51,942 nt of DNA from an archaeon. GTDB lineage: Archaea > Thermoproteota > Thermoprotei_A > Marsarchaeales > Marsarchaeaceae. The notes under the pieces are model-generated. The model had not been told where the DNA came from, searched no databases, and saw only the letters and a list, made by a program, of their open reading frames with translations. Within the stretch, counting starts at the first letter, position 1. Every line of letters begins with the position of its first letter. Where the stretch lies: positions 1-51,942 of the forward strand of contig JAJYZJ010000007.1 of the NCBI GenBank assembly GCA_021800035.1, given 5' to 3'. Positions 8,181 through 15,894 of the stretch are shown piece by piece. Position numbers and translations under genes: made by a program.

Positions 8181-9377
8181 ATGGGCGAGAAACTGGCCCG
8201 TTCGGAGGTAATGCTGGCTGCATGTGGCATTGGGCTGGGTCACGTGGGCCGGCTCCTGCCTGTTGCAAAAGGGCTGAAGAAGAAAGGTCTGCAACCATTC
8301 TTTACGACATACGGCGATTCCGCATATTACTCTATCAGGGAGGGTTTCGTAACTTACAAGGAGCGGACTCTGAGCTACGGCAGCAAACCCGACGGCTCGC
8401 TCAGCCTTAAGGAAACATTTCGACATCTTCCGCAGAGCGTTGCGGCTTTTCTCTCACAAATAAGAGATGAATTCTGCATAATGCGAATCCACAGGCCCTC
8501 TGTCGTCGTATCAGACAGTCGCCTGAGCAGCCTTATCGCTGCCAAACTTTTGGGTATACCTTCCATACTTGTGATGCATCAGTTCAAGGTTGTCTGGCCC
8601 ATTGATGAGAGGAAGTTTCCGTCACTTCGCGCTCTCAAGAGGTTGCTGGAGAGAATATCGCTTGAGGTACTAGGGCTGGGCTGGGATTTGGCAGAAGTTG
8701 GACTGATAACAGATTTTCCACCCCCGTATACGCTGTGCAGACCTAGTGTGGTTGTACCTGAATTTCTGAAACATAAGGTAAGATATGTTGGAACCGTGTC
8801 TCCAGCTGTTCTCCGCACAGAGAGAGAGAGCGCTCGGAAGACACTCGGGTTTGAACCTTCCGCAAAACTACTCTACTTCGGCGTGAGTGGCCTCCCCGAG
8901 GAACGAAGAAAGCTTACAGAAAACCTGCTCCCGCTTGCAAAGTCAGCCTCAGAGCGGGGCTACTCAGTGCTATTTTCTAGGGGGGAACCCACCGGAGAGG
9001 TACGGCTCACCTGGGACGGTAATATGGCAATATGCGATTGGCTTGCAGACCGAAGGCTAGCATATGCCGCGGCTGACGTTTTCATAAATGTTGGAGGGCA
9101 GACTTCAGTGGGCGAGGCATTTCGTTACGGTTTGCCGATGATCATCGTCCCAACGCCAAACCATACGGAACATGACGCCATCGCTACCTCTATACAGGAC
9201 ATGGGACTGGGCGAAAAGATCACGCTGGAAGACCTGAGCCCGCCCAGATTTGAGGCAACGCTCGCAAAGGTGCTTGGAGACCACTATGCCGACTTGGCGC
9301 TGATTGCGTCCAAAAAGGTAGTACAGTTTGATGCTTCCTCAGCGGTCGTCGAGCTAATCACGGGATACACGAATTGA
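8181..9377 (+). CDS. MurG-like (family 28 / GT-B) glycosyltransferase
   Basis: 398 residues with the GT-B two-domain layout. The N-terminal glycine motif GIGLGHVGRLLPVAKGL (about residues 14-30) is typical of MurG/MGT-type enzymes. The C-terminal nucleotide-sugar site reads VGGQTSVGEAFRYGLPMIIVP with NHTEHDAIA (about 310-345). It probably transfers a sugar from an NDP-sugar to a lipid or other acceptor at the membrane; donor and acceptor are unknown. No transmembrane segment evident. The stop overlaps the TTG start of the next gene, so the two are likely one operon. Confidence 0.85.
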   Translation: MGEKLARSEVMLAACGIGLGHVGRLLPVAKGLKKKGLQPFFTTYGDSAYYSIREGFVTYKERTLSYGSKPDGSLSLKETFRHLPQSVAAFLSQIRDEFCIMRIHRPSVVVSDSRLSSLIAAKLLGIPSILVMHQFKVVWPIDERKFPSLRALKRLLERISLEVLGLGWDLAEVGLITDFPPPYTLCRPSVVVPEFLKHKVRYVGTVSPAVLRTERESARKTLGFEPSAKLLYFGVSGLPEERRKLTENLLPLAKSASERGYSVLFSRGEPTGEVRLTWDGNMAICDWLADRRLAYAAADVFINVGGQTSVGEAFRYGLPMIIVPTPNHTEHDAIATSIQDMGLGEKITLEDLSPPRFEATLAKVLGDHYADLALIASKKVVQFDASSAVVELITGYTN

Positions 9378-9964
9378 CGAGCGTTTATACGCCCTACCTG
9401 GCAGTTATCAGGACTGGTCGGAAAACCCTGGCAACCTCACTTGACAGGGGATTGACACTCATAGTATCGCAGCAGGACTCCTATCCACCGCTTTACGGGC
9501 ACTTAATCTCGAGCTTCAGAGCCAGATTTGATTTCAACCAGAACTTCTGCGTGATAGCAGACTACTGTTTTCCGGGGCGCACCGGTGACCTCGGCGCCCT
9601 GTCGATAAATTTGGCCGTACTGGCTGTAAAGAAGGGACTTTCGCCGTCGGTGTCAACCGCCTTAAAGGAGTTCTTTCCAGACTTCGCGAAAGCCGCGGAC
9701 CTTCTTTATGTGCAGTTCAGGGGAGGTAGCTATTCCGTTGGAAGGAAGTTGTCACCCGTGAAATTGGCTAGGAACTCTAGGGTCGTGGCGCACGAGAGCG
9801 GCAGGGCCATCACATTCGAATTAGTAGGTTTACCTAAACTAGTAGAAAGGGTGTGCAAGTTCAGTTCTTTATCACCGGCATCGGTCCGGGTGTATTCTCC
9901 ACTCGACCTGGGCACGAGAGTTTACTCGGCAGGGGCTATTGGAAAAGAGTTCAGAGCTTCTTGA
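9374..9964 (+). CDS. Unknown protein coupled to glycosyltransferase
   Basis: 196 residues from TTG 9374, which overlaps the preceding stop by 4 bases. I do not recognise the family. It is a soluble, mixed alpha/beta-looking sequence without signal peptide, Cys pairs or nucleotide motif; a small conserved-looking patch is CVIADYCFPGRTGDLGA (about 58-74). Translational coupling to the glycosyltransferase suggests a related role. Its 3' end overlaps the end of the convergent DNA ligase gene by 14 bases. Confidence 0.7.
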   Translation: MTSVYTPYLAVIRTGRKTLATSLDRGLTLIVSQQDSYPPLYGHLISSFRARFDFNQNFCVIADYCFPGRTGDLGALSINLAVLAVKKGLSPSVSTALKEFFPDFAKAADLLYVQFRGGSYSVGRKLSPVKLARNSRVVAHESGRAITFELVGLPKLVERVCKFSSLSPASVRVYSPLDLGTRVYSAGAIGKEFRAS

Positions 9965-11738
9965 GCTGAGACCTATACATTTCTAGCAGTTCTTGGGTGC
10001 TTGTCGCCTCGTCAGGGCTCTTGTCAGTTCTCAGCCTGCCAGTATAGCGCGGAAACCGCACTGCGAGCCCACTTCCCTTCCTGATCTCGTCCAGCGCGGC
10101 GGTGTGCACAGGGGAAATAGTGAGCTCGGCGCCGAGGATTTCCATGACTATTGCGGGTCTGTACCAGACATCTGCTTCCAATCTGCTATCGACTGAGGGG
10201 TGGCGCGAAGGAGTGACATAACTCCTGAGCTTATCTTCCATTTCCACGAGGGCTTCGTCGCTAAAGCCGGTAGCCACCTTGCACGCAGTTTCATATCTTC
10301 CCTGCCCGTTTGGTGCAGCGAGAAGATAGCCACCGATCTTGCCGGCACGTTTCCCCCTACCATGGAAACCACCAACTATAACCAAGTCGATTGTGTCAGC
10401 GAGGGAGCTCTTGTAATCGCGCTTATATTTTATCCAAGCCCACCCCCTGCTCCCCGCTTCGTAGCCCACTTTATTGCTAAGAGTCTTCGCCATTACTCCC
10501 TCGCAGCCATCTTCGAGCGCGGATTCAAAAAAAGCCTCAGCTCTGTCGTGGTCGTCGGTCACTATCTGCTCGGCCGCTGCCATATCCTCACTTGGGCTGA
10601 GCAGCTGCACGAGCCTGTTTCTCCTTTTCGGGTATGGCTCTTTTGTAAAATCCCTCCCATCGACAAAAAGGAGGTCGAATAGTTCTACCCGGGTGGGATA
10701 CCTGCTCATGGCTTCCTCGACACCGTGCTTTCTGCGCCTGTGCATCAGCTCCTGAAACGGAAGCATTCTGCCGCTCTCTTGGTCGATCGCAACCACCTCC
10801 CCTTCGACGATGAACTCCTGCGCGCTTAGTTTCGTGTTTGCTGCCTTTACCACGTCCGGAAAATGACCCGTGATATCTTCAGTACGTCTGCTGAAGATTT
10901 TTGTGCCCTCCCGGCTCTTGTGAATCTGAACCCTTTCTCCATCATACTTGTATTCAAAAGCCGCCCTTCCGCCCATGCGCCTGAGTATTTCGTCAATGGA
11001 GCTACTCCTTTCAGCAAGCATGGGCTTCAGTGGTCTGCCGGGTTGAACCTTGATTCGTCTTACTCCTTGTGCGCTCTGGTTCGCGAGTGTCGACGCTACA
11101 AGCCCGATGTCGCACGTGATGTTGAAAGCGCGTTCTACTGCCTCTTTGTCATCGGGCGCAAAGGCCTTGGAAAGCGACGCGAGAACTGTGAGCTCGGCGA
11201 GACCAAGGCGGATATCGCCGCTCACAATTCTGGCTATATATTTCCGGGCAAGGGGGCTGCTATTCGAAAGAAGTTCAGTTAGCATGCTGAGCTTGGTTTC
11301 CTGTGAGCCTTCACCGGAGGTTGCGGCTATTTTCTTTAGGGCGTGATATATCTCGATAACCGTAAGCCCCGAACGGGCATCTTTGCCATGTTCGCCCCGT
11401 CCCTCCCTCGTGTATTCAAGCAGGGAGATTGTTGTCCCCCTAGTCGCGAGCTCCGCCGCGACCAGCCCCAGGTCGCCGAGAGTTGAGTAGCGTTGCCTAG
11501 TAAGTTCGTAGGTCGCGCCGCTTGCACGAGATATGGCCCGCAGAATGAGCTTCTCGCCAAGCCCTAGCTCGCCGTGCTCGAAGTCAGGTGCAACCTTTCC
11601 GAGCAGCAAATAGGAGGCGGGGCCAACTTCTTCTTTTCCTAGTTTGAGGAATAAAGACGAAAGAAGCGAGATGATATCCGTCCGACCGGATAGTTTGTCG
11701 ATCTCTTCTAGGAGCCGGGAAAGCTCCTCAAACTGCAA
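9951..11738 (-). CDS. lig: ATP-dependent DNA ligase
   Basis: 595 residues, standard for archaeal replicative DNA ligase (LigB/Lig1 type). An N-terminal helical DNA-binding domain is followed by the adenylation domain with motif I EYKYDGERVQIH (adenylated Lys near residue 260), motif III ELFDLLFVDGRD, motif IV DGCEGVMAK and motif V AWIKYKRDY, then an OB-fold domain with VVGGFHGRGKRAGKIGGYLL. It seals nicks during replication and repair using ATP. TTG start at 11738 about 28 bases after a TATA-like box (reverse complement of catttaag near 11764-11771). Confidence 0.97.
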   Translation of the reverse strand: MQFEELSRLLEEIDKLSGRTDIISLLSSLFLKLGKEEVGPASYLLLGKVAPDFEHGELGLGEKLILRAISRASGATYELTRQRYSTLGDLGLVAAELATRGTTISLLEYTREGRGEHGKDARSGLTVIEIYHALKKIAATSGEGSQETKLSMLTELLSNSSPLARKYIARIVSGDIRLGLAELTVLASLSKAFAPDDKEAVERAFNITCDIGLVASTLANQSAQGVRRIKVQPGRPLKPMLAERSSSIDEILRRMGGRAAFEYKYDGERVQIHKSREGTKIFSRRTEDITGHFPDVVKAANTKLSAQEFIVEGEVVAIDQESGRMLPFQELMHRRRKHGVEEAMSRYPTRVELFDLLFVDGRDFTKEPYPKRRNRLVQLLSPSEDMAAAEQIVTDDHDRAEAFFESALEDGCEGVMAKTLSNKVGYEAGSRGWAWIKYKRDYKSSLADTIDLVIVGGFHGRGKRAGKIGGYLLAAPNGQGRYETACKVATGFSDEALVEMEDKLRSYVTPSRHPSVDSRLEADVWYRPAIVMEILGAELTISPVHTAALDEIRKGSGLAVRFPRYTGRLRTDKSPDEATSTQELLEMYRSQLKKL

Positions 11739-11881
11739 CTCTATCCAGACTGAGAGGAAAAGGCCGCATTTAAGGATATGATGGCGGTAAGTAGCCGAGG
11801 TGAACGAGCAGCGGCCAGGTTTGACACTCGTTCCAAACCAAGCTGGTCAAACCACCTAGAAAATCTGGCCCAGGTTTATAA

Positions 11882-12772
11882 TCAGGCGATCTTTCCTTTG
11901 GATTTCAGGTCCCGCACCTCGCTCGCAACGAACCACTTTATCTTGTTCACTATATCCTGTGTTTGTTCCTGAGAAAAATTGCGGATCCTTATTCCATTTA
12001 TTTCCCCACTGGCAGAAGTCACGACCTCGTAGCTGAAAGTTCCGGCGGAGGCTTCTTTGGAGGTGTGCTGCGCCGAGGCCTCTTTGAGGTTCAGAAGATA
12101 TTTGTCTATTATGAAACCCTTTATGTACTTTGAGTCAAGAGGCACAGCGAAGCTGAAGTCGATGTCAAGTGACGACTTTCCGAGCGAGTAATAGGCATAA
12201 TCTATATTGTTAACAGAAATGACCTCACGCTTCTTGTCGCCGTTAACACTCTTCGGCGGCGAATCCATAGATGGCTTCTCTGCTGGGCCAGTGGGATTAA
12301 TTCGAGAAGAAGCCTGGGTTGCTGGCGCAGCCGAGGGCTTCTGTGCACCCCAGTCCTCAGTGACTGTGACGGCAATCTGACTTCTCGCAACCGGCCGAAG
12401 GGTGTTGCTCGGCTGCGGTCCACCAGGGCGCATAGATATCGACGGCTCCGCTGTCGGGCTTGGCCTTTGCGCCAGCCGCGGCCCCGCATCTATCTGAGGT
12501 TCAGCTTTTGCTGCCGCGTTAATTGCCTGCAGCTCTCCGTTTTCGCTCGCCGCTTTCCTTGGCTCTGCAACCAGTGGTTTTGCGAGCCCATTCTCCACTT
12601 CGTCTATCTCGGACACAATCTTTGATAGGGCACGCTTTTCCTCCATAATTTTCTCGAGCTCTTTCCGGAGCTTGGCAAGCTCCTCATTCTTGAGTTCGAT
12701 GCGCTTGTCAAGTTCGGTTACCAGTTTTAGTGCGTAAACTTTCAGGTCGGTAACGCTCCTCGGTTCGGACAT
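11882..12772 (-). CDS. Coiled-coil protein with Pro-rich linker and unknown C-terminal domain
   Basis: 296 residues, family not recognised. Residues about 8-60 form a strongly charged heptad-like coiled coil (LDKRIELKNEELAKLRKELE). Residues about 70-185 are low complexity, rich in Pro, Ala and Ser and probably disordered. Residues about 185-296 look folded (NNIDYAYYSLGKSSLDIDFSF; FSQEQTQDIVNKIKWFVASEV). The layout of oligomerisation segment, linker and globular tail suggests a scaffold or adaptor. No membrane segment. Diverges from hsp20 across a spacer containing an inverted repeat. Confidence 0.7.
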   Translation of the reverse strand: MSEPRSVTDLKVYALKLVTELDKRIELKNEELAKLRKELEKIMEEKRALSKIVSEIDEVENGLAKPLVAEPRKAASENGELQAINAAAKAEPQIDAGPRLAQRPSPTAEPSISMRPGGPQPSNTLRPVARSQIAVTVTEDWGAQKPSAAPATQASSRINPTGPAEKPSMDSPPKSVNGDKKREVISVNNIDYAYYSLGKSSLDIDFSFAVPLDSKYIKGFIIDKYLLNLKEASAQHTSKEASAGTFSYEVVTSASGEINGIRIRNFSQEQTQDIVNKIKWFVASEVRDLKSKGKIA

Positions 12773-12882
12773 TCCGAACTTAATCTGTACACAGAACTTA
12801 TGTCTTTTGATGGCGGTTCTTGTGCAGCGCGAGGGCTCCCGATGGACAACTCTGAAGTTTTTCTACAGACGACCGGTTCGAT

Positions 12883-12914
12883 TCGGGCATGCTCCCTTTG
12901 TTGGAGTAGCCCGA
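12883..12914. repeat. Inverted repeat in divergent spacer upstream of hsp20
   Basis: Outer arms TCGGGC (12883-12888) and GCCCGA (12909-12914) enclose inner arms CTCC/GGAG and a short loop. It sits upstream of the hsp20 TATA box and could be an operator or the end of a small transcript. Confidence 0.35.
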
Positions 12915-12938
12915 TTGCGAGTTGACAGCTCGAAATCC

Positions 12939-12946
12939 TTAAATTA
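12939..12946 (+). promoter_or_regulatory. TATA box of hsp20
   Basis: ccttaaattatg, with the AT core about 38 bases ahead of the ATG at 12981. Confidence 0.6.
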
Positions 12947-12980
12947 TGTCATCAGCATACTAACCTTTGGTGAGTAACTG

Positions 12981-13493
12981 ATGGCTCGACAGGAAAGAGA
13001 CATCTTTGACGAAATAGACGAAATATTTGAAAGCATGGAACGACGGTTCGAGGATGAGTTTGAGACTTTCTTCCGCAGGTCCGAGCGTGAGGGTCTGGTA
13101 GGAGGCAAACGATTTGGTCCTTTTGTCTACGGCTGGTCTATGACCGTTGGACCCGATGGCAAGCCGATAGTGAGACAATTCGGAAACGTTTCGCCCAGAA
13201 GACAGGCGCTAGATGTTGAACGGGAACCGCTGGTCGATGTGAACGAGACCGATAGCGAAATCTCAGTTGTAGTCGAACTACCCGGCGTCGACAAGTCAGA
13301 AATCAAGCTCAACGTCACAGAAGACACTCTGGAAGTACGCGCAGGGCAAAAGTACTATAAACTGGTGGAACTTCCTTCAGAGGTCGTCACTAACACTTCC
13401 AAGGCTACTTACAAGAACGGCGTCTTGGAGGTGAAACTCAGGAAGCGCGAAAAGAAGGACGTGCCACAGGGATTCAACGTGCCAATCGAGTGA
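12981..13493 (+). CDS. Small heat-shock protein, Hsp20/alpha-crystallin family
   Basis: 170 residues. A charged, helical N-terminal arm (FDEIDEIFESMERRFEDEFE) precedes the alpha-crystallin domain (about residues 80-165), recognisable by PLVDVNETDSEISVVVELPGVDKSEI, the ATP-independent holdase fold, and the closing YKNGVLEVKLRK. The C-terminal tail ends in FNVPIE; a classic I-x-I/V motif is not obvious. It prevents aggregation of unfolded proteins in the cytosol. Single-gene transcript with its own TATA box, ending in a strong hairpin that overlaps the stop codon. Confidence 0.95.
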   Translation: MARQERDIFDEIDEIFESMERRFEDEFETFFRRSEREGLVGGKRFGPFVYGWSMTVGPDGKPIVRQFGNVSPRRQALDVEREPLVDVNETDSEISVVVELPGVDKSEIKLNVTEDTLEVRAGQKYYKLVELPSEVVTNTSKATYKNGVLEVKLRKREKKDVPQGFNVPIE

Positions 13494-13508
13494 CCACACT
13501 GGTCACTC
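13488..13508 (+). terminator. Perfect hairpin overlapping hsp20 stop codon
   Basis: Nine-base arms GAGTGACCA (13488-13496) and TGGTCACTC (13500-13508) around a 3-base loop; the TGA stop (13491-13493) is inside the left arm. No long T tract follows directly; tcattttttg lies about 45 bases later. Possible terminator or mRNA 3' stabiliser. Confidence 0.45.
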
Positions 13509-13624
13509 CTTACCGGCTATTGAGCCCAAATCTTTCGGGCGCTTCCTTACTCTCATTTTTTGTTGAACGCTCTTTTTCCGGAATTCACTCCCTTTGGCTG
13601 ATAGGGAAAAAGCGCACTCGCAAC

Positions 13625-13634
13625 TATTAAATAT
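13625..13634 (+). promoter_or_regulatory. TATA box of the A-type ATP synthase operon
   Basis: tattaaatat lies 36 bases ahead of the TTG start of atpK. The genes downstream are packed to 23864 with spacers of at most a few tens of bases and mostly overlaps, so this is probably the main promoter for the whole operon. Confidence 0.6.
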
Positions 13635-13665
13635 GCGTCAAACTGACCCACTAACCGAACTTTAG

Positions 13666-13887
13666 TTGGTAGTCAATCCTGAAACCTCGATAGCTGCTGC
13701 CATTGTTATGGCCGGCGGTCTTATAGGTACTGGTATCGCGCAGCAGGGTATCGGCGCCGCTGGTATGGGAGTAATTGCAGAAAAACCCGAAAAATTCGGC
13801 CAGGTGCTGTTCTTCTTTGTCATCCCTGAGACCCTTTGGATCATAGGGTTTGTGCTAGGGACGATATTGCTCCTCGGAATACTGTAG
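13666..13887 (+). CDS. atpK: A-type ATP synthase subunit K (c-ring proteolipid)
   Basis: 73 residues forming one helical hairpin, the single-hairpin type of c subunit. The ion-carrying carboxylate is E55 in FFVIPETLWI, in the second membrane helix; the first helix has the Gly/Ala pattern AAAIVMAGGLIGTGIAQQGIG. Ten or more copies form the membrane rotor. I do not see the Tyr five residues after the Glu that marks many sodium-binding rings, so proton coupling is the more likely guess. TTG start at 13666 close to the TATA box; first gene of the operon. Confidence 0.93.
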   Translation: MVVNPETSIAAAIVMAGGLIGTGIAQQGIGAAGMGVIAEKPEKFGQVLFFFVIPETLWIIGFVLGTILLLGIL

Positions 13888-13914
13888 AACGCGACCTGCC
13901 GAGGTAGTCAGCTC

Positions 13915-14475
13915 CTGAGCGCCGAAGCCCTCCTTAAGGAGGTCGAACTCAGCCGGATTTCCAAATTGAAGGAGCTGGAAGACTCGTTTCGGAGTAAACT
14001 TCAGGAAGTCGAAAATCGCAAAGCAGCTGAGATTTCAAAAATCAAGACTCTGGCAGATTCGCAGACTGCTATTGCGGTGAAGAAAGAAAGAGACCAGCTC
14101 CTGAGCGCCGCACGCTTGCGTGCAAAGAGAATTCTTTATGAAGCTAACGAAGCAATGGTCGAGGCTGGGCTCGAGAAGGCTCGTGAAGTCTTGAAAGAGT
14201 ATTCTGGTTCTGAGTCATACCCGCGGCTGTTGGTCCGCTTTATCAATCAGGCAAAGTCGAAACTGGGTAAGAACTTCAGTGTAAGATGTAGAAAGGAGGA
14301 CAGGAAATTCTTTGCCGGGGAAGGAATAGAGCTCGAGGGACCAAATCTGGAAACCATGGGCGGGGCGATTTTCACTTCGGGCGATGGAAAGCTCGAGCTC
14401 AACCTGACCTTCGAGGAGCTCCTTAGGATTCACGAGGATGAGCTAAGGGCCGCCATTTCGAGCAAACGTGGATAG
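13915..14475 (+). CDS. atpE: A-type ATP synthase subunit E (peripheral stalk), probable CTG start
   Basis: 186 residues if started at CTG 13915. The first standard start in frame, TTG 13966, would give only 169 residues and lose the leading SAEALLKEVELSRISKL, which resembles the usual AtpE N-terminus (short lead, then (A/E)LLKEIE and a long helix). A Shine-Dalgarno-like GAGGT at 13901-13905 sits 9 bases ahead of the CTG. The protein is a long alpha-helical stalk followed by a globular C-terminal domain (FINQAKSKLGKNFSVRC, GGAIFTSGDGKLELNLTFEELL). It forms the peripheral stator with subunit H. Its end overlaps atpC by 8 bases. Confidence 0.85.
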   Translation: MSAEALLKEVELSRISKLKELEDSFRSKLQEVENRKAAEISKIKTLADSQTAIAVKKERDQLLSAARLRAKRILYEANEAMVEAGLEKAREVLKEYSGSESYPRLLVRFINQAKSKLGKNFSVRCRKEDRKFFAGEGIELEGPNLETMGGAIFTSGDGKLELNLTFEELLRIHEDELRAAISSKRG

Positions 14476-15544
14476 GCGAATGAGCGCAATACTGACGGGC
14501 GCATACGGCAGGTTGAAGGCGCTGTCAACCAATCTGCTTAGCAACGACTACATCACCAGTCTATTGAATTTGGGGGGCGTGAACGAGGTGGCAGAGGCGC
14601 TGGCAAGGACCTGGTACGGCGAAGACATAGAAGCGCTCGCAACTTTGTACCGCCCCCCCGAACTTATCGAAGTCGCGCTTAACCGGCATCTTGCGCGTTT
14701 GAATGCACTCTCAGTCAGCCTAGCTCCTTACCACAGCCGGGGGCCAGTAAGGGCCTATCTTGCGAAATGGGACTTGTATAACATCGAGCTGCTGCTTGCA
14801 GCAAAGGCTCAGGGCAGAACGGTCGGAGAAACAGAGTCATTCTTTGTCTCATCGAGAAACCTGCCGGTCTCCGAGACAGGCGCAAATATTCCGTTTGGGG
14901 AGCTGCGTGCCCTTCTCCAGCAACCGGACATAGAATCGATTGCGAATTATCTCGTAAAGTACGGTTATGGAGCGACTCTTTTGCAGGAGCTGCCTAGATA
15001 CCGTGAAAGTCAGGACCTCGGAATATTCAGCACTGCTCTATCGAAGAGCTACTTTGCGAGGCTGATGTGGGAGCTAAGATTCTTACGTGGAGACGAGGGG
15101 CCACTTCGGGAATACTTCCGAGCTCAGATTTCCAAGCAGAACCTGCTTAAAACCTTGAAAGCCCTGGGAGCCCATGTGCCCCGCGATGTTCTGGGGGAAC
15201 ACCTGGTTGAAGAGGGCTTTCTCGGGGCTCAGAAAATTCTGGAGATTTACTCAGCCGGCAGCTTGGATGAGATGCTGCAGTTTTTCTCGGCTTGGCTCGG
15301 ATCACAGGATATTTTCGAAGATTACAGAAAGAATAGAAATCTCTCAAACCTTGAGGTCAAGCTGGACCAACACGTCGAATCATCATACGTAGAGGCGTTG
15401 AGGGGTAACTCCCTCTCGCTCTCTACCGTCATACTATTCCTCATATTCGCCGAGCTGGAGCGCCGGAATATCAGGACAGTAGTCTATGGGAAGAAAAATC
15501 GGCTTGCTGCGGAAGACATAAGACGGTTCCTTGTGATGGTGTAG
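14468..15544 (+). CDS. atpC: A-type ATP synthase subunit C
   Basis: 358 residues, the usual size of archaeal subunit C (V-type subunit d homologue), the funnel-shaped socket coupling the central stalk to the c-ring. It is highly helical with the family patterns AYGRLKALSTNLLS near the N-terminus, RAYLAKWDLYNIELLLAAKAQG in the middle and the closing TVILFLIFAELERRNIRTVVYGKKNRL. GTG start at 14468 overlaps atpE; ATG 14480 is an alternative. Confidence 0.93.
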   Translation: MDRRMSAILTGAYGRLKALSTNLLSNDYITSLLNLGGVNEVAEALARTWYGEDIEALATLYRPPELIEVALNRHLARLNALSVSLAPYHSRGPVRAYLAKWDLYNIELLLAAKAQGRTVGETESFFVSSRNLPVSETGANIPFGELRALLQQPDIESIANYLVKYGYGATLLQELPRYRESQDLGIFSTALSKSYFARLMWELRFLRGDEGPLREYFRAQISKQNLLKTLKALGAHVPRDVLGEHLVEEGFLGAQKILEIYSAGSLDEMLQFFSAWLGSQDIFEDYRKNRNLSNLEVKLDQHVESSYVEALRGNSLSLSTVILFLIFAELERRNIRTVVYGKKNRLAAEDIRRFLVMV

Positions 15545-15549
15545 CCAGA

Positions 15550-15894
15550 TTGAGCCAAAGATTGAAAGAAATCAGCGGAAAGATTGCAATTGTGGGGGAC
15601 AGGGAGTTGTGCGTGGCCTACAGGCTCTTGGGAGCAGAAGACACTTTTGTCACAGACAATCAAAATCCCTCACAACTGCTTTCGACGCTCCAGTCAAGCG
15701 ATGAGTTCAGCCTTGTAATTGTGAGTTCATCGGTGCGGGATGGTTTACCAACTTCAATAAGAGAAAAGCTTGAAGCTTCCCTTGCTCCGCTCTTCGTGTT
15801 TATGCCAGATCCAGATAGCAGTGCTGAAGAGGAGCCTCTGGCCGAGCTGGCGAAGAGGGTGCTGGGTATAGATATGAAAATGGGTGCATCATAG
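15550..15894 (+). CDS. atpF: A-type ATP synthase subunit F
   Basis: 114 residues with the Rossmann-like fold of subunit [24 protein letters not shown] at the start (about 10-33), then FSLVIVSS and PLFVFMPDP. It contacts the central stalk and regulates the catalytic head. TTG start 5 bases after the atpC stop; its stop shares one base with the GTG start of atpA, implying coupled translation. Confidence 0.92.
   Translation: MSQRLKEISGKIAIVGDRELCVAYRLLGAEDTFVTDNQNPSQLLSTLQSSDEFSLVIVSSSVRDGLPTSIREKLEASLAPLFVFMPDPDSSAEEEPLAELAKRVLGIDMKMGAS

Noticed and set aside
12868-12913. GGTTCGATTC resembling a tRNA T arm
   Set aside because: The T stem does not pair (G-G clash), and no acceptor or anticodon stem can be built; the bases belong to an inverted repeat instead.
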